64,000 bases of DNA from NCBI RefSeq assembly GCF_964340395.1, contig NC_135558.1, positions 19,273,371-19,337,370 of the forward strand. Direction: 5' to 3'. The stretch comes from Glandiceps talaboti. Taxonomy: Eukaryota; Hemichordata; Enteropneusta; Spengelidae. This document shows positions 1-11,969 of this stretch, in pieces. A model generated the notes under the pieces. The model was given only the letters and a program-made list of their open reading frames with translations. It ran no database searches and was not told where the DNA came from. Both the position numbers and the translations under genes were made by a program. How positions within the stretch are numbered: position 1 is the stretch's first letter; every line of letters starts with the position of its first letter.

Positions 1-256
1 AGAATTGAATTTGAAGTGTGATTACCATAACTGAAATTATGCAAATTACCAAAACATAAATTATGCAAATCTTTCATTAAAACTATAAGCTCCATCAACA
101 AGCTTTAGAGTAGATATGCGCTGTTATGAGTAATGTATATACTAAATTATATTGAATTTGAAGTTTGCATTTTCATGATATATCCCTAATCACTAAAAAA
201 AACATTAATTATGCAAATGACTAAGTAATCGTCATTGGATGTTTACTAAAATCTTA

Positions 257-870
257 TCAGTTCTTTTGTTTAGTATACGTAAGACGCATAGTACGTTTCA
301 ATAGAATCGATATGGTAGACAGACAGATGCATAATATAACCTTCCCACAAGGAAGGTAAAAAAAATCAGTGGTTGAGCCAACCCCCTGATTGAACCACAT
401 ATGTCTAAACCTAAAACGAGATACCAAATTCTTCTCATAGTAAACCAAATTGAATTGTTTATCTCCCTATTTTCTCCAAGTCCTTTTTAACATTAAGTAG
501 CATCTGTGTGGATATATATCAAGGTCCATTTCTAGTCTTCTTAACCAATATTTAATACATCTCTCGAAATAACAATACATATAGGTAATAATGACCAAAT
601 TTGCCAATGGCAGCTTGATCTCTAACATTACAACCAACACTAAGTATTTTACAAAGCTAATCATTAGATATGGTGGAATTTTCCAATCTGTCAAGAATAC
701 TTGACAACTTCCAGATCTTGCTGCCATACAGAAAAATTGGAGCAATTATTGTATCAAAAAGATAAAAAGCTTCCACATTTGGGAGTCATCCAAGCTAACG
801 AATCAGCACTGGGAGTTGAAACATAGTTTTTGTGCCTTGTACAAATTAGCTTTCATTATGATTCCAACTT
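257..870 (-). mobile_element. Decayed non-LTR retrotransposon (LINE), C-terminal end of the ORF
   Basis: Read on the minus strand, three frames together give a LINE-like polymerase C-terminus. One stretch near 770-650 reads like the LFDT..PI.LYGS.IW block that follows the reverse transcriptase core. A second near 560-470 reads CIKYWLRRLEMD..YPHRCYLMLKR. A third near 440-370 resembles the terminal ..F.F.H.WFNQGVG segment. The pieces are in different frames with stops between them, so the copy is dead. No catalytic YADD motif lies in this part. Family assignment rests on pattern memory of LINE C-termini. Confidence 0.6.
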
Positions 871-904
871 ATGTAGAGGACAGTATTAAACCAAGGTATT
901 TGCA

Positions 905-1262
905 CTCCCAAGCAAAGTAAAGTGTAACTGATCCCCTATCAAAATGTAGTAAATATGTTCCTCGATCAAAGTAACATAAAACTGTTCCCCGGTCAAAAGT
1001 AAGGAACAACTGTTGCATAACTAAAGTAAAGTAACTATTCCAAAAGCAAAGTAAACTGAACCTGTTCCTCAATCAAATTTTAAAGTAAAGTGTTACTGTT
1101 CCCCATGCAAAAGCAAAGTATAACTGTTACCAAATCAAAGTAAAGTGTAACTGTTCCCCAGTCAAAGTAAAGTAAAAGTATTTCCCAAGTAGAGTAAAGT
1201 TTAAGTGTTCTCCAATCAATGTTAAGTAGAAATACTTCCCAAGCAAGTAAAGTGTAACTTTG
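905..1262. repeat. Degenerate ~30-bp tandem repeat (AAAGTAAAGTGTAACTGTTCC type)
   Basis: About a dozen imperfect units share the core AAAGTAAAGT, then AACTGTTCC and CC.AATC. Unit length drifts around 30 bp. The same unit type reappears at about 2150-2565 on the far side of a different tandem repeat. Confidence 0.75.
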
Positions 1263-1684
1263 GCAAGTTCAGTAGCCAAAACGTTTTGTCATTGTTTGAC
1301 CAGGGTGACCTGACCCTCTTCTGGACAGCATTATGCATGTTGCTCATGAAAAACAAAAGATCTTTGCATTTGGTGTACATTCAGCACTCATCACTGGAAA
1401 GACGATGCACATATAGTTAAATCACACCATTGCAGTAGTCATGATGCAAGAATGCCTAAAATAGGCGTGTTGTTTATGCATCTACTATTCTTTAGCTAAC
1501 AAAGTGATCTTTGATCTGTGACCTGACCAAAAGTTTCTCTTGCATTGCTCAATATACGTCAAATCAATTGTACCATTATGCCACTGAGAACTTGTATTTC
1601 TAAACATAATGGCCAAATGTAAATGACAATTCCAGGAATATTTTTGCAGAGGTGAATCAAAACTAATGAGCACTAAGTAATCCT

Positions 1685-2130
1685 ACACAAAACCACAAGT
1701 GGGTGGGGATCTGGTTCAATCTGTTTTAGTTATGGCTTTGGATATGGAAAATTCGCAAACAAAATGGCTGCCAGGCAGCCATACTGGATTGTATCACAAC
1801 GAAAAAGGATATGCACATGTATGCCATAGAACACTGTCCTAATACCAACTTTGAATGAGATCTGTTCAAGCTTGTCTAAGTTATGACTTTGGACATGGAA
1901 AATTCGCCAACAAAATGGCTGTTAGGTGGCCATATTGGATTGTATCAAGACAACAATGTATATGCACATGTATGTTATAGAACACTGTCCTAATACCAAC
2001 TTTGAATGAGATATGTTCAAGCATGTCTGAGTTATGGCTTTGGACAGGGAAAATATGCAAACAAAATGGCTGCTAGGCAGCCACATTGGATCGTATCATG
2101 AAACAAATTAATGTGCATATGTATGGTGGG
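1685..2130. repeat. 151-bp tandem repeat, about three units
   Basis: The phrase TATG(G/A)CTTTGGA starts at 1731, 1882 and 2033, exactly 151 bp apart each time. Each unit contains AAAATGGCTG with a short palindrome GGCTGCC-A-GGCAGCC, then a stretch ending TATGCACATGTATG and AACACTGTCCTAATACCAAC. No coding potential is seen. Confidence 0.85.
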
Positions 2131-2149
2131 GACTAATTATAACTGCCCC

Positions 2150-2565
2150 TATGGCATAACAGTAGTAAATCTATTCCCGCATAGAATTAAAGTATAGCTG
2201 TTTCACCAATATCAATATCTGTTCTACAATCAAGGTAAAGTATAACTGACCCTCCCTCTATAAATGTAGTATCATAAATAGTAATCATAATAGTAAATTA
2301 CAGCTCTTCCCTTATTAAGTTAAAGTACATCTGTTCCCCATAAATTAGTGACAACTGTCTTAAAGTAAAGTACTCCCCAAGTGAAGTATAACTGATCCTC
2401 CAATAAAATTAGTATAGTTGTTCCTCAATGGACTATCAAAGTAAAGTGTAGTTGTCTCCTCATAAAATGAAAGTATAGCTGTACAGTTAATATCACCCCA
2501 CCCCCCCTAATGAAAGTAGTGCAGGTGTTCCTTCAGAAAAGTAAAGTATAACTGCCCCCCCCCCC
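2150..2565. repeat. Second block of the degenerate ~30-bp repeat
   Basis: Imperfect copies of AAAGTATA(A/G)CTG..CC resume here after the 151-bp repeat. This suggests one original array split by the 151-bp repeat, or two arrays of the same family. Cytosine runs follow at about 2498-2570. Confidence 0.6.
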
Positions 2566-2748
2566 ATAAAAAAGAAAGAAAGAAAAGGAATGATGTAAAG
2601 CTATCGTCCCCTCCCAAAAATTTGGTGTATTTATTCTGGTACCGAAAGGGATTCTAATCAAAGCCTTGAGTACAATTAAAAATATCATGATGATACAAAA
2701 TGTACATTAAGAATAATTATATCCAAAAAATCATCATTATATTAAAAA

Positions 2749-2928
2749 TGGTAGACCAAGTTGCTTTTTACTTTGTGTAAGCTTAACAACCACCTAAAGT
2801 TGGTTTGTGTTAGTCTTTACAGATATGGTTAGGGTTAGAGTTAAATGTATTAGTATGGTTAATAGTTAGGTGCGTAGACTAGAGGTGATCAAAGCTTACA
2901 CAAAGGGACTGGGCAACAGAGTCTACCA
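2749..2928. mobile_element. Short foldback (MITE-like) element
   Basis: The left end TGGTAGACcaagTTGC..CTTTGTGTAAGCTT is matched by an inverted right end AAGCTTACACAAAG..GCAACagagTCTACCA. The arms are about 35 bp with a few mismatches. The interior carries GGTTAGGGTTAGAG, a telomere-like phrase. No transposase is present, so this would be a non-autonomous element. Confidence 0.65.
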
Positions 2929-3100
2929 AATACATACAATGAAGGTTTGTATTCTTCAATTGTAATGAAATTATAATAATTATATTCATATTCTCAAAAG
3001 TCATGACTAGCAATTCGTATTGTACATGCAAATGTTCAGGAAATATTCTCCATAATCAAATGAGTGAGAAGGCATTTGTTTTAGAATTAGTTTTAGAATA

Positions 3101-3450
3101 TAACAATAATAATGTTGGTTTTTATATTGCACTTTCCCACTCTGTGCTCCAAGTACTTTACAATTATTATCCCTGACACAGATCTATAACAGAACAATAG
3201 CCCTTTACTCCAACTCCCTGGGGCGCCTACGATCAATTGCAGCCGCTATAAGCACATAGGATTAAAGTATTCACATTGCAACCTCTATCCTACCAGGTCC
3301 CCAATTATACAGCTGGTTGACTGAGGCACAGTCGTGGTTCAAATCTTGCCCAGGGACTTAGCCATTCGATGAAGCTAGAACCTGCAACCTGCAGATTCAA
3401 AGCCAGACACTCTTAACTAATCACCCATCATGACTCCACAAGATGGCACT
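3101..3450 (-). mobile_element. tRNA-derived SINE, near full length
   Basis: Read on the minus strand, it begins GTGGAGTCATGATGGGTGAT and has a Pol III promoter-like head with GGCTTTGAATCTGCAGGTTGCAGGTTC. A middle part contains ATAATTGGGGACCTGGTAGG. The tail is TTGTAAAGTACTTGGAGCAC..GGGAAAGTGCAATATAAAAACC followed by (ATT)n. It aligns along its length with the plus-strand element at 44089-44431. The A-box region is degraded (TGATTAGTTAAGAG), so this is an old copy. Confidence 0.8.
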
Positions 3451-4400
3451 TTAACTAAGTAACATTGTATCACAATTGCTGAACTGAATGAAATTAATTA
3501 TGGCAGTTCTTACTTATATGTAATCATTCTTACTATACCAAATGAATTATTGCAGTCTAGTAACAGACATATCAACTAAGCCATGTCTGGGGTTAACTTT
3601 AAGTCTTTTTTACCTTAACATCTATGGCAAAGTAATAGTTTGTAACAATTTTCCCAAGTAGACACCCTAGTTCATGTAGGTCCCTCATCTTCAGGTCAAG
3701 TCCATGCAAAAATAGACAGTGGCCATGGCAGGGCATGAGGGTTTTGCTAAATACCAAAAACAAATTTTAGAGAATGATTGCGCTTGTTTAAGGATACAGG
3801 GATTTTCTCAAATTATAAAATTTCTCAGAATTTACAATCAATAATTCCTAAACACCTACAAATGTATGTTCCCTCCTACATTATAGCATCATATACCAGG
3901 TGGCCCACAAAATATTCAAGCCAGCATGGCTTTTAAAAAGAAATCTCAAATATTGAAACCCCAGTAGCTGTAGTCATTTTGCTTTTTTTTTTGTTAAAAA
4001 CATGTTATTTAAGAGGTGGGAGGGTGTGGCAGCTATACTTGAGGGAACTCACTGGGAACGTTAACAGTTATATATATATATATACAATTCGTTTAATTGC
4101 TTACTAATTATAGTGATAGTACTGTATTTGATATTTGATAAACAATCCTGGACTGGGTATGGATTTGTTGATAAATTATAAATACATGCTTCACATGAAA
4201 GTTGACAATATGAGCAATAATTACGAAATAAAAGGTGTTCATTTTACGGCTTCTGGTTCGTACATAGTTGATTCAAATGCTACATAGTCTTCCAAATGAC
4301 TTGGAGACATTAAAGACTTGATTCTTACCAAGACACGCTGACCAATTCTGAAAGTAACTGGTAGACGTGTTCCTCTTCATGTGTAAATTAACATTGTGGT

Positions 4401-4915
4401 GGATTGCAAACAGTGTTCTTGGTGATGTAACTGGTAGTCTCGACTTCTTCCTCTTCTTGCACAATATTTACACCTTGTGGTGGATTGCAACAAGTGTTCT
4501 TGGTGATACAATGGTACATTGTAGTCTTGACTTCTTCCTCTTCCTGTATAAATTAACACTGTGGTGGATTGCAAATAGTGTTCTTGGTGATGTAACTGTA
4601 GTCTCGACTTCTTCCTCTTCTTGCACAATATTTACACCTTGTGGTGGATTGCAACAGGTGTTCTTGGTGATACATTATAGTCTTGACTTTTTCCTCTTCC
4701 TGTACAACATTAATACTGCGGTGGATTGCAAAGAGTGTTATTGGTGATGTAACTGGTAGTCTCGACTTCTTCCTCTTCCTGCACAATATTTACACCTTGT
4801 GGTTGATTGCGAAGAGTGTTCTTGGTGATACAATTGTACATTGTAGTCTTGACTTCTTCCTCCTTCTGTACAATATTTACTCTGCTGTGGACTTTGACAT
4901 GTTCTTGGTGATGTA
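4401..4915. repeat. Two-level tandem repeat, 77-85 bp monomers
   Basis: The phrase GGATTGC or a close variant recurs at 4401, 4482, 4566, 4646, 4723 and 4804, with a degenerate seventh at 4889. Odd and even monomers differ (GTAACTGGTAGTCTCGAC versus ACAATGGTACATTGTAGTC), so a dimer of about 160 bp is the higher-order unit. On the minus strand most monomers are open for 27-28 codons, but indels shift the frame between monomers and no single frame spans the array. One frame repeats CKYC..RGRSRDYQLHHQEH; another repeats NIVQEEEEVETT. Confidence 0.85.
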
Positions 4916-4989
4916 TCCAAGTCTATGGATTGTAGTTCTGCAGCAACTATATCTAATATTGAGTATACATGTTGTTCACACTTAAGATG

Positions 4990-5995
4990 CTCTGGTCAGG
5001 GGATGTTGATGCCTACAATTCAAAAATCAAAAATCATTAACACCTATGTATCATTAACTGCAAATATTAAGACATAACAAGCCATGTGCATTTACATTCT
5101 AAAATAATGTGTACATTAAGGAAGACCATGTCAAAACCAGAAGGGCAGTGGACACCTATTTTGGCAGCTGTGTATGAAAACATAGTAATGGCAGCCTCCT
5201 GTTTTGTATGCATTTCTATTTTGAAGGCTGGTTGGTCATTTGACAGCTCATTTTAATTTGGTTTTGTTTTTAATTTGTGAAGAATACTGACAATCAAATC
5301 AAAACCAACTGCAGTAGAGAGCATCACAGGTGTTTCTCATAGAAACAATGTACATTGATCACACAAAACTAGACAAAGACTAGCACAGGTTTTTCAAGTA
5401 AGAAAGACATATCTCAGAAAATAAGTAAAACAACAATCAGCTCTAAATACCTTTTCATATAGTTTGTAACATATTTGAATCCTGGCAGGCATCTATTGCA
5501 CATTTTTATTTTGTTGTCTGAGTGGAAAGAGAAACATGTAGGTAATACATGTCATGGTCATGTTGATTCTAATCAATACATTATCTGCAGATTACCATTC
5601 TATCTTGGACATTAGTTTATAAGTGATGAAACTAATAGAGATCTTGTGAATGATCACTAATTAATCATCCAATATCTTCAAAATATCATGCTGCCCAGTT
5701 GACGATTTACACAGGATGAACACTTTGTAAAACTGGGCCAAGAGTGAAAATAACTAACCTTGCAGACAGCATTTTGCAACTTATGAACAGTGGTTTGTAT
5801 ATAAAAAACTAGTCTGCAGAGCAGTATGCAAATTATTATCAATACTTTGAGATTGGTCATTTAATGTGGTTGGAAGTTGACATACTTGCTTCTGTTCACA
5901 TGGAGCAACACATGCATGGAGGGCTGCATTGATAAACAAAACAAAGAAATGGCTACAATTGTTGCAGATATATCCATACTCCATCCTTTGCATTG
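4990..5995. other. No recognised feature
   Basis: AT-rich sequence with only short ORFs and no convincing exon. A minus-strand donor-like AAG|GTTAGT lies near 5755, but no coding segment leads into it. Confidence 0.5.
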
Positions 5996-5997
5996 CA

Positions 5998-7340
5998 ACG
6001 AGTACTTTTCACTTTTCGATGTAAAATCTATTTGCATTGACAAAAAATAAACAAGAAATTGACAAAAATGAAGTGGTGAAATAAATATGAATTTCACCAA
6101 TCGTGTTGCATGTTATCTTGGGTGTGTCTGATGAAAGTTCATGCCATGAACATTGAGACAGATATATATATAGGAAATATGACATTATTGTTTCAATACA
6201 TTGACAGTTGGTATTGATGACACGTTGGAAAGAGATGGCAATATGACAAAACTCTTTCACACTGAATCGGGCACATCAGTTCATTTAACCCTTCCATAAC
6301 TTCACCAGTATAGTTACCCCCTCAATGTATATGACCTGGCCTAACCGACAACATATCTGGATATCAAAGGCATCAGGTTTTGAATAAACTTTTTTTTCAT
6401 TGAAGTTCAATGGTAGAAGTGAACAGAAGAACCAGACATCACAAAGGCCAAAAAAGAAAATGCAATGTACATTCTATGTTATCGGCGAGTTTTGACCAAC
6501 CCATGGTGTACATAGTCACAGCACCCTCTAATCCAATTCAATGCATCATTGATGTACAACAATATTTGTGACTCACAAAGCCAACCAACAAATAAGTGAA
6601 CTTGACAAAAAAAAACAATTAGACAACAAACTAACCAACAAACTCAAAGGACCAACCACCTTACCAAACAACTATAAACAAGATAATAAATGACAACCAA
6701 CAGACAACCAACTAATGCAGACAACAAACCGACCAACCAACCAACCAACCAACCAACCAACCGAATGATGACAAATCCAACTAATAAACAAAATAACCAA
6801 TCCATCAACAATACAAACCAGAGGGTGATGTGTTCATATAAACTGTGGGTCTGTCAGAACTTATTAATAAAACAGAATGCATTACATTTTCTTACTGGAC
6901 TTCATGATGTTTGGTTCTTCTGTACACTTGCATCAAAAAAGGTTTACCCAATGTGATCAATATCTGATGTATTGAATAATATATGTTGTCATTCAGACTG
7001 TGCCATAAAGACTGAGGGTTTGACCATACTGGTGAAGTTGTGGAAGGTTTTTGAAGTGCTGTGCATGATTCAGTGTGAAAGAGTTGATCATATATGTCTT
7101 CTTATTCCGATATGTCTTCAAAGGCAACTACCAAAGTATTGACCCAATAATACCCTACATCCAATGTACCTCTGTCTCTATGTTCATGCCATTAACTTTC
7201 ATCTGACACACTCAAAATGATATGCTACATGACTGGTGAAATTCACATTCATATCATTGCATCTTTCTAGCCAATTCCATGTTCATTTGTTTTCAATGGA
7301 ATCAATTTTGCAAAGAGAGGTAAAAGGTATCCATCAAAAT
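5998..7340. mobile_element. 1.3-kb imperfect inverted repeat (decayed foldback or TIR element)
   Basis: The left arm at about 5998-6330 and the right arm at about 7015-7340 are inverted copies. GGTGAAATTCA, CTGTCTC.ATGTTCATGCCAT, AACTTTCATC.GACACAC, ATTCAGTGTGAAAGAGTT and ACTGGTGAAGTT.TGGAAGG appear in matching order from the ends inward. Between the arms is about 0.7 kb with low-complexity CAACCAACCAACC. No transposase reading frame is seen. The arms contain many substitutions, so the element is old. Confidence 0.7.
6690..6830. repeat. CCAA-rich low-complexity tract
   Basis: Repeated CAAC/CCAA units lie in the loop of the 1.3-kb inverted repeat. The plus-strand open frame through it is only a translation of the repeat. 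Confidence 0.8.
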
Positions 7341-7344
7341 GCAA

Positions 7345-8510
7345 AGGACAGATGATGCGTAAATCTACCACATTTGTGGAAATTTCGTTGATTCTTTTAT
7401 TGACATGCAGCCATCCAGGTGATGCAAGATGCAAACCGAACTGAATAATAATTATACAATGAAATGTATATGCACATAAACAATTTCCAAAATATGAAAT
7501 TTAAACATTGTCTATTGTTAGTTTTCATAGATATTTGCTTGTGTTCCACTGTGTGTGCTTTCAGCAAATTAATTTGAAAACTATTCTACAACTTAAAGAG
7601 AGCTATCAACTTTCATATTTAAACTTGAAAGTTACTAGTATCTGACCTGTCGGTGAACAGAAGGTCATGGTTGAGACATAACTCTAGTTGATAAACAGTA
7701 TATGTGCATATCAATCAGATAATTCTAATCTCTAGTGGGCTTAAATCAATTGTGTGCATGTGAAATCTGACTAGAGTGAAGCTTCAATGGTTGGGCATTC
7801 TAAATGTAACAATTGGCAGAACTTATCTTGGTTGTCTTAAATCTTAATCTGCTTTCAGGTTGCTGTCAATTTGTGAAAGATGTTTGAAATTTCTTGATTT
7901 TCACATTTCAGTCATTGGTGCATCCATATCCTTTTAGCTGAAAGGACAAACACATTAAAAGATTAACATTAAAACAATAGGATATATACTCAAGATATAT
8001 GCTTTTCTGTTGCATTCAGAGATAGACAATGACACAATAGGTGTACATTATTCTATAGTATTCATATTTTCATAGACATATGTTCAAGTACGTGCTTGTG
8101 GTAGCAAGGATCGACAACTTTATTGTACTCAACGCTGCACACGGCACTTTGTTTAGTCCAGGTGCGACAACTTGGACAACATATGTGAAACCCTCGCACT
8201 AAATTCTTATTTTTAACCTTGTTAGTTTGCACTGAAAAACTTCACACATGAGGGATTTTACAGTAGTAATGCAAGAAATAAAATGGGATAGAATTTTGCT
8301 GGCTTAAAGTTTGAACTAAACAATCGAAAATTCGGTACCAATTACACCGTAATGTTGCGTACATGTATACTGGTTACGCTATCATTTCCAAAAGTGGCTG
8401 GTAAAAGAGTTACATTGTTATCTAAGGTGTGGACTTCGTAACCTGTGTGAGAATAACTCGAATACAAATCAAAATAGTGACCGTCAAAACAACTTGCACT
8501 AACGACTAAC
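7345..8510. other. No recognised feature
   Basis: Unique-looking AT-rich DNA with no exon-like open segment bordered by credible splice sites. Confidence 0.5.
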
Positions 8511-8544
8511 TTCATAAATAAATAAATAAATAAATAAATAAATA
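8511..8544. repeat. (AAAT)n microsatellite
   Basis: About eight consecutive AAAT units. Confidence 0.95.
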
Positions 8545-8999
8545 GTTAAATACAACCGTTAAAGGTTAAACGAACGCGAAAAACCCGTGGGCGACAAGTT
8601 CAAACAATTTAACTTGTTCGTGGCTCCCGCGAAAAAGTCACGTAGGTTCGAAATTTGCTCGCAACGCCAGAAAAGTGTTTTCCGTTAACACCAGTCTAGC
8701 TTACCTTATTGGTAGTGACTTCTTGTACGATATCCAGATATATGGTTTGGTTTCTAGACTTTGTATACTAGTGTGTAGTGCATCGATATCCTGAGATAGC
8801 TTGAGCGACGACGTGACAAGGACATTCACTCGCTGGTTCTGCTAGTTCGGTATCCGATTAGTTCTGTGTGGGATGGAACTTTCCATTCAATCGTTGGAAG
8901 TCGTTGAGGGCGTTGGTCACATGTTGACCACGTGACCACTGGTACACCTTATACAAAGGCAAACCGGAAAACTGACTGGAAAAAATGTTGTTTGTGTCA

Positions 9000-10400
9000 T
9001 ATAGTGGGTTTTCACCTAAGCACTTATACCGACGGTCAACTACGATGCCCTCTTGTTAATAAGATATTGATATGCAAATACGGACGTTAACCTGAATGAA
9101 CACGACCTAAACAACAATACAGACTCATTAGTCTTTTGACAATGTTTAACGTCATTGAAACCATCTGTAATTCTATATGCAAATCTTTAGATTCCACCAA
9201 TCAAAAATTGTGGTATTGCCCAGACACTGCAGCAGCAGCCGGCGGTTTTAGAAACAGGTGTTCTCTCAATTTAAGAACATTGTAGCGTCATTGGCTAACG
9301 TTGTAAGACGCTGGCATGCAAATTATAATGAGGTGGCCATTGAAATATTGAAGTATCAGATTAAATCATCCTTAACGGAAGACAAATCACTGTATCTAGA
9401 TAAGAGTAGAAAAGTGTTCATTGGGAAGGGCGTTTAGAGACTTCTCTCTAAGATCTAATATTTTACTGACCTAATAATTTGAAAGTACGAATCATGAAAA
9501 AAAGGTCAAAATATTCACGGAAATGAACCGTTAATCATCATTCGACATGCGTTCGTAGCTTGTCTAGCCTGGTTGCTTTCAAAGTGAAAGTGAAGAAAGA
9601 TAATGGTGCTACTTATGTTCTGTATCAATTCCGTGGATTTGACAAGCCATGTTTGTGGTAATCTTTATTGGTGAACTCGAGAGTAAAAGTAGTAAAACAT
9701 AGTTATACGTGTACTTGGAATTCAAATAGCTCTGGTGATTCTCCTCAGAATGTAGTCGAGCAGCACCGCTACGCAACAATATCGTACCATACTCTTTGTC
9801 ATGTTAATTTCCATAAGTTGACTTTCGTCGAAGACGTTAACTAATGCCAATGAACTTAGTGGGTTTTCACCTTTAGAAGCACTCATTTAGCCAGGAGCAC
9901 ACTAGAACTATGAGTTGAGTAAAATCTCACTGCCGACAATTTCCCCATGCCAATTCCTCTCAGATTTTGTTGAGATTTTAGTCAGTCGCGGCCGTGACCC
10001 AAATATCTAGCGCGTGTGATAATTTTGGCCAAGAGTGAATATTTCCTCATGTGTGCACCTGAATGTGAGCATTCTTCTCACGACTTTCTCGTAAGAGCGC
10101 ATGCTTTGCGATAACATAATTACACAATGTTTGCCCCAGTCTAAAACACAGGTGAATACACTTCTACGGTATTATCATAGTTTTATAAAACTCTCAACCT
10201 GATAACATTGTGACATCATTAGCTGACGTTGTACAGGTTGGTAAAAAAAATGTATGCAAATTAATGTTATGAGATGTCAGTTGAAATATTGAAGTGTCAT
10301 TTTTAACCAGTTCAACCATCTTTAACTGAAAAGAAACTATGCAGTGTATCAAAACAAGTTGAAATGTTTGGGGTGAAATTCACCAAGAATTATTTCTATA
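9000..10400. repeat. Diverged direct repeats about 0.9 kb apart
   Basis: GTGGGTTTTCACCT occurs at about 9003 and again at about 9857. GTCATTGGCTAACGTTGTA..ATGCAAATTA..GTGGCCATTGAAATATTGAAGT near 9290-9350 is matched by CATCATTAGCTGACGTTGTA..ATGCAAATTA..GTCAGTTGAAATATTGAAGT near 10210-10290. The same order and orientation imply an old tandem duplication. No coding sequence is evident. Confidence 0.6.
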
Positions 10401-11560
10401 TATGTGACAAGAGCTATATATTGGTAGAACTGCCGAATACACACGGTGCATTTACAATTATGAAATAGCAAAGCGAAAAACAATAATTAGAATATAAAAC
10501 GTATTGTTAATTGTTCCGAGAATCAATAGGACAGTACAATACAGCTATTTTGAAAAGGCTAATTTTGAAATAAATGTGATATTTCGATCCATCTTCTAAA
10601 AATGAAATCATGGTCCTGGTCAAAACGTCGCATTCGTTTCTAATTTAACTTTCAAAAGTATCTGTATTTTACTATATACACTGGAGAATTCTCTAACGTC
10701 TGTGATTGTACTGTTTTAATAATTAGAATGTACTACCCCTCAACATAAAATGTTGAAATATTTGCGGCAATTAACGATTGTTCCTCATTTTGACTTGCAT
10801 TTATCAGTTATCTACCCTGACTACTTTCAAATGGAGCCTTAAAACTATTTTAACTGAGTGATAATAGTATTGAGGTTTTGTGTTTGTTCAACGGATTGGA
10901 CAGAACATTTTATGATAAACATTTTTGCCGCAGGTGAAACTGGAGAGGATAAGTATCGAATTCGACAAGCTTGGAGTCACAGTTACGCAACCTTCCTTTA
11001 CCGTTATTTTAACTTACTCTTTGTCATACATCAACTTTCGTTGGAGACAAATATGTCAATTGATTAATTACCTTTTCGTTGGTCATTTCGATTTCTCCGT
11101 TGCACTGTATTTGCAGAACAATGGATTTTCGTTGGCTTTCATTCTAAATGTTTTTGTTCTAAAATTTACATACGTCCACTTTCGTCGACGTTAAATATTA
11201 TCAATAGATTTCTGGGTGGAGCCCCTGCTATTATTAATTATGGGAGCTACGAGTTAATCCTATGAGTTGACATTTACTGCATGTATTGTATATCCCATGA
11301 AGGTGAGAATGTACAAGGATTTGTGCCATTTTAAGCCTGTGGCATGGGTTGGAAATTGTGTAAAGTTTTGAGCACGGTACTGTGGTGAAAGTAATATATA
11401 TGAATACTTTCAACAACGACCAGTGTACTAGTAAGAATTGTTTGTTTTTAGTCCCCCTTCCAGGCTCCGTCCGTCCGTTTCAGACATGCATTATGCGATT
11501 TTTTTTCGAACTTGACAAAAAGGTGACATCACACGGAACATATGTACTTCACTTTATCTT
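10400..11560. other. No recognised feature
   Basis: Short ORFs only. The phrase ACTTTCGTCGA occurs at about 9822 and 11178 and ACTTACTCTTTGTCAT-like phrases recur, suggesting old dispersed repeats. Confidence 0.45.
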
Positions 11561-11564
11561 CTGA

Positions 11565-11960
11565 TACATGCAAATTTTACCGAATGGCGGTCATATTTGT
11601 TGTTAGAAAGTAATATTTACTGCATAACTCAAAAACGGTAAAACATAGAGACCCGATTCAAGTGTCTACTCCCACATTATCAGATGCAAACTGACCTTGA
11701 CCTTGACCTTGAAATCCAGGGTCAATTATCAAAATCAAGACAATTCCTGCCTATCACAAACTTATTGTAGTATTTATGTATTTTCAAGGCTTTGACATGA
11801 ATCTTCAGGTTCTAACACCGAAATTCATCAATTTCCTGCATTATCACAAGCACTTTGTAGTATTTATTTGTTGCCACCAATCTATTCTTTTAAATCACAT
11901 CTCTATTCAGTCACATAGAAGTAGCGTATTTGAGGGATCGTGTCTTCTACGAAGATTTGT
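11565..11960 (+). repeat. Dispersed repeat, inverted relative to the 27.4-28.6 kb array
   Basis: Order and content match the array upstream of sulfatase copy 1 in reverse complement: GCATAACTCAAAAACG, then a TGACCTTGACCTTGACCTTG run at 11692, then TTCCTGC.TTATCACAA.C..TTTGTAGTATTTATTTGTTGCCACCAAT, then GTGTCTTCTACGAAGA. The TGACCT run is an array of nuclear-receptor half-sites. Confidence 0.7.
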
Positions 11961-11969
11961 TTAAATAAT

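Noticed and set aside
6690-6956. 88-codon ORF rich in N, P, T and Q
   Set aside because: Low-complexity CAAC repeat in the loop of the inverted repeat.
8560-8900. Possible untranslated first exon on the minus strand with donor AAG|GTAAGC near 8706
   Set aside because: Only a single splice-like signal; no downstream coding exon could be linked to it.
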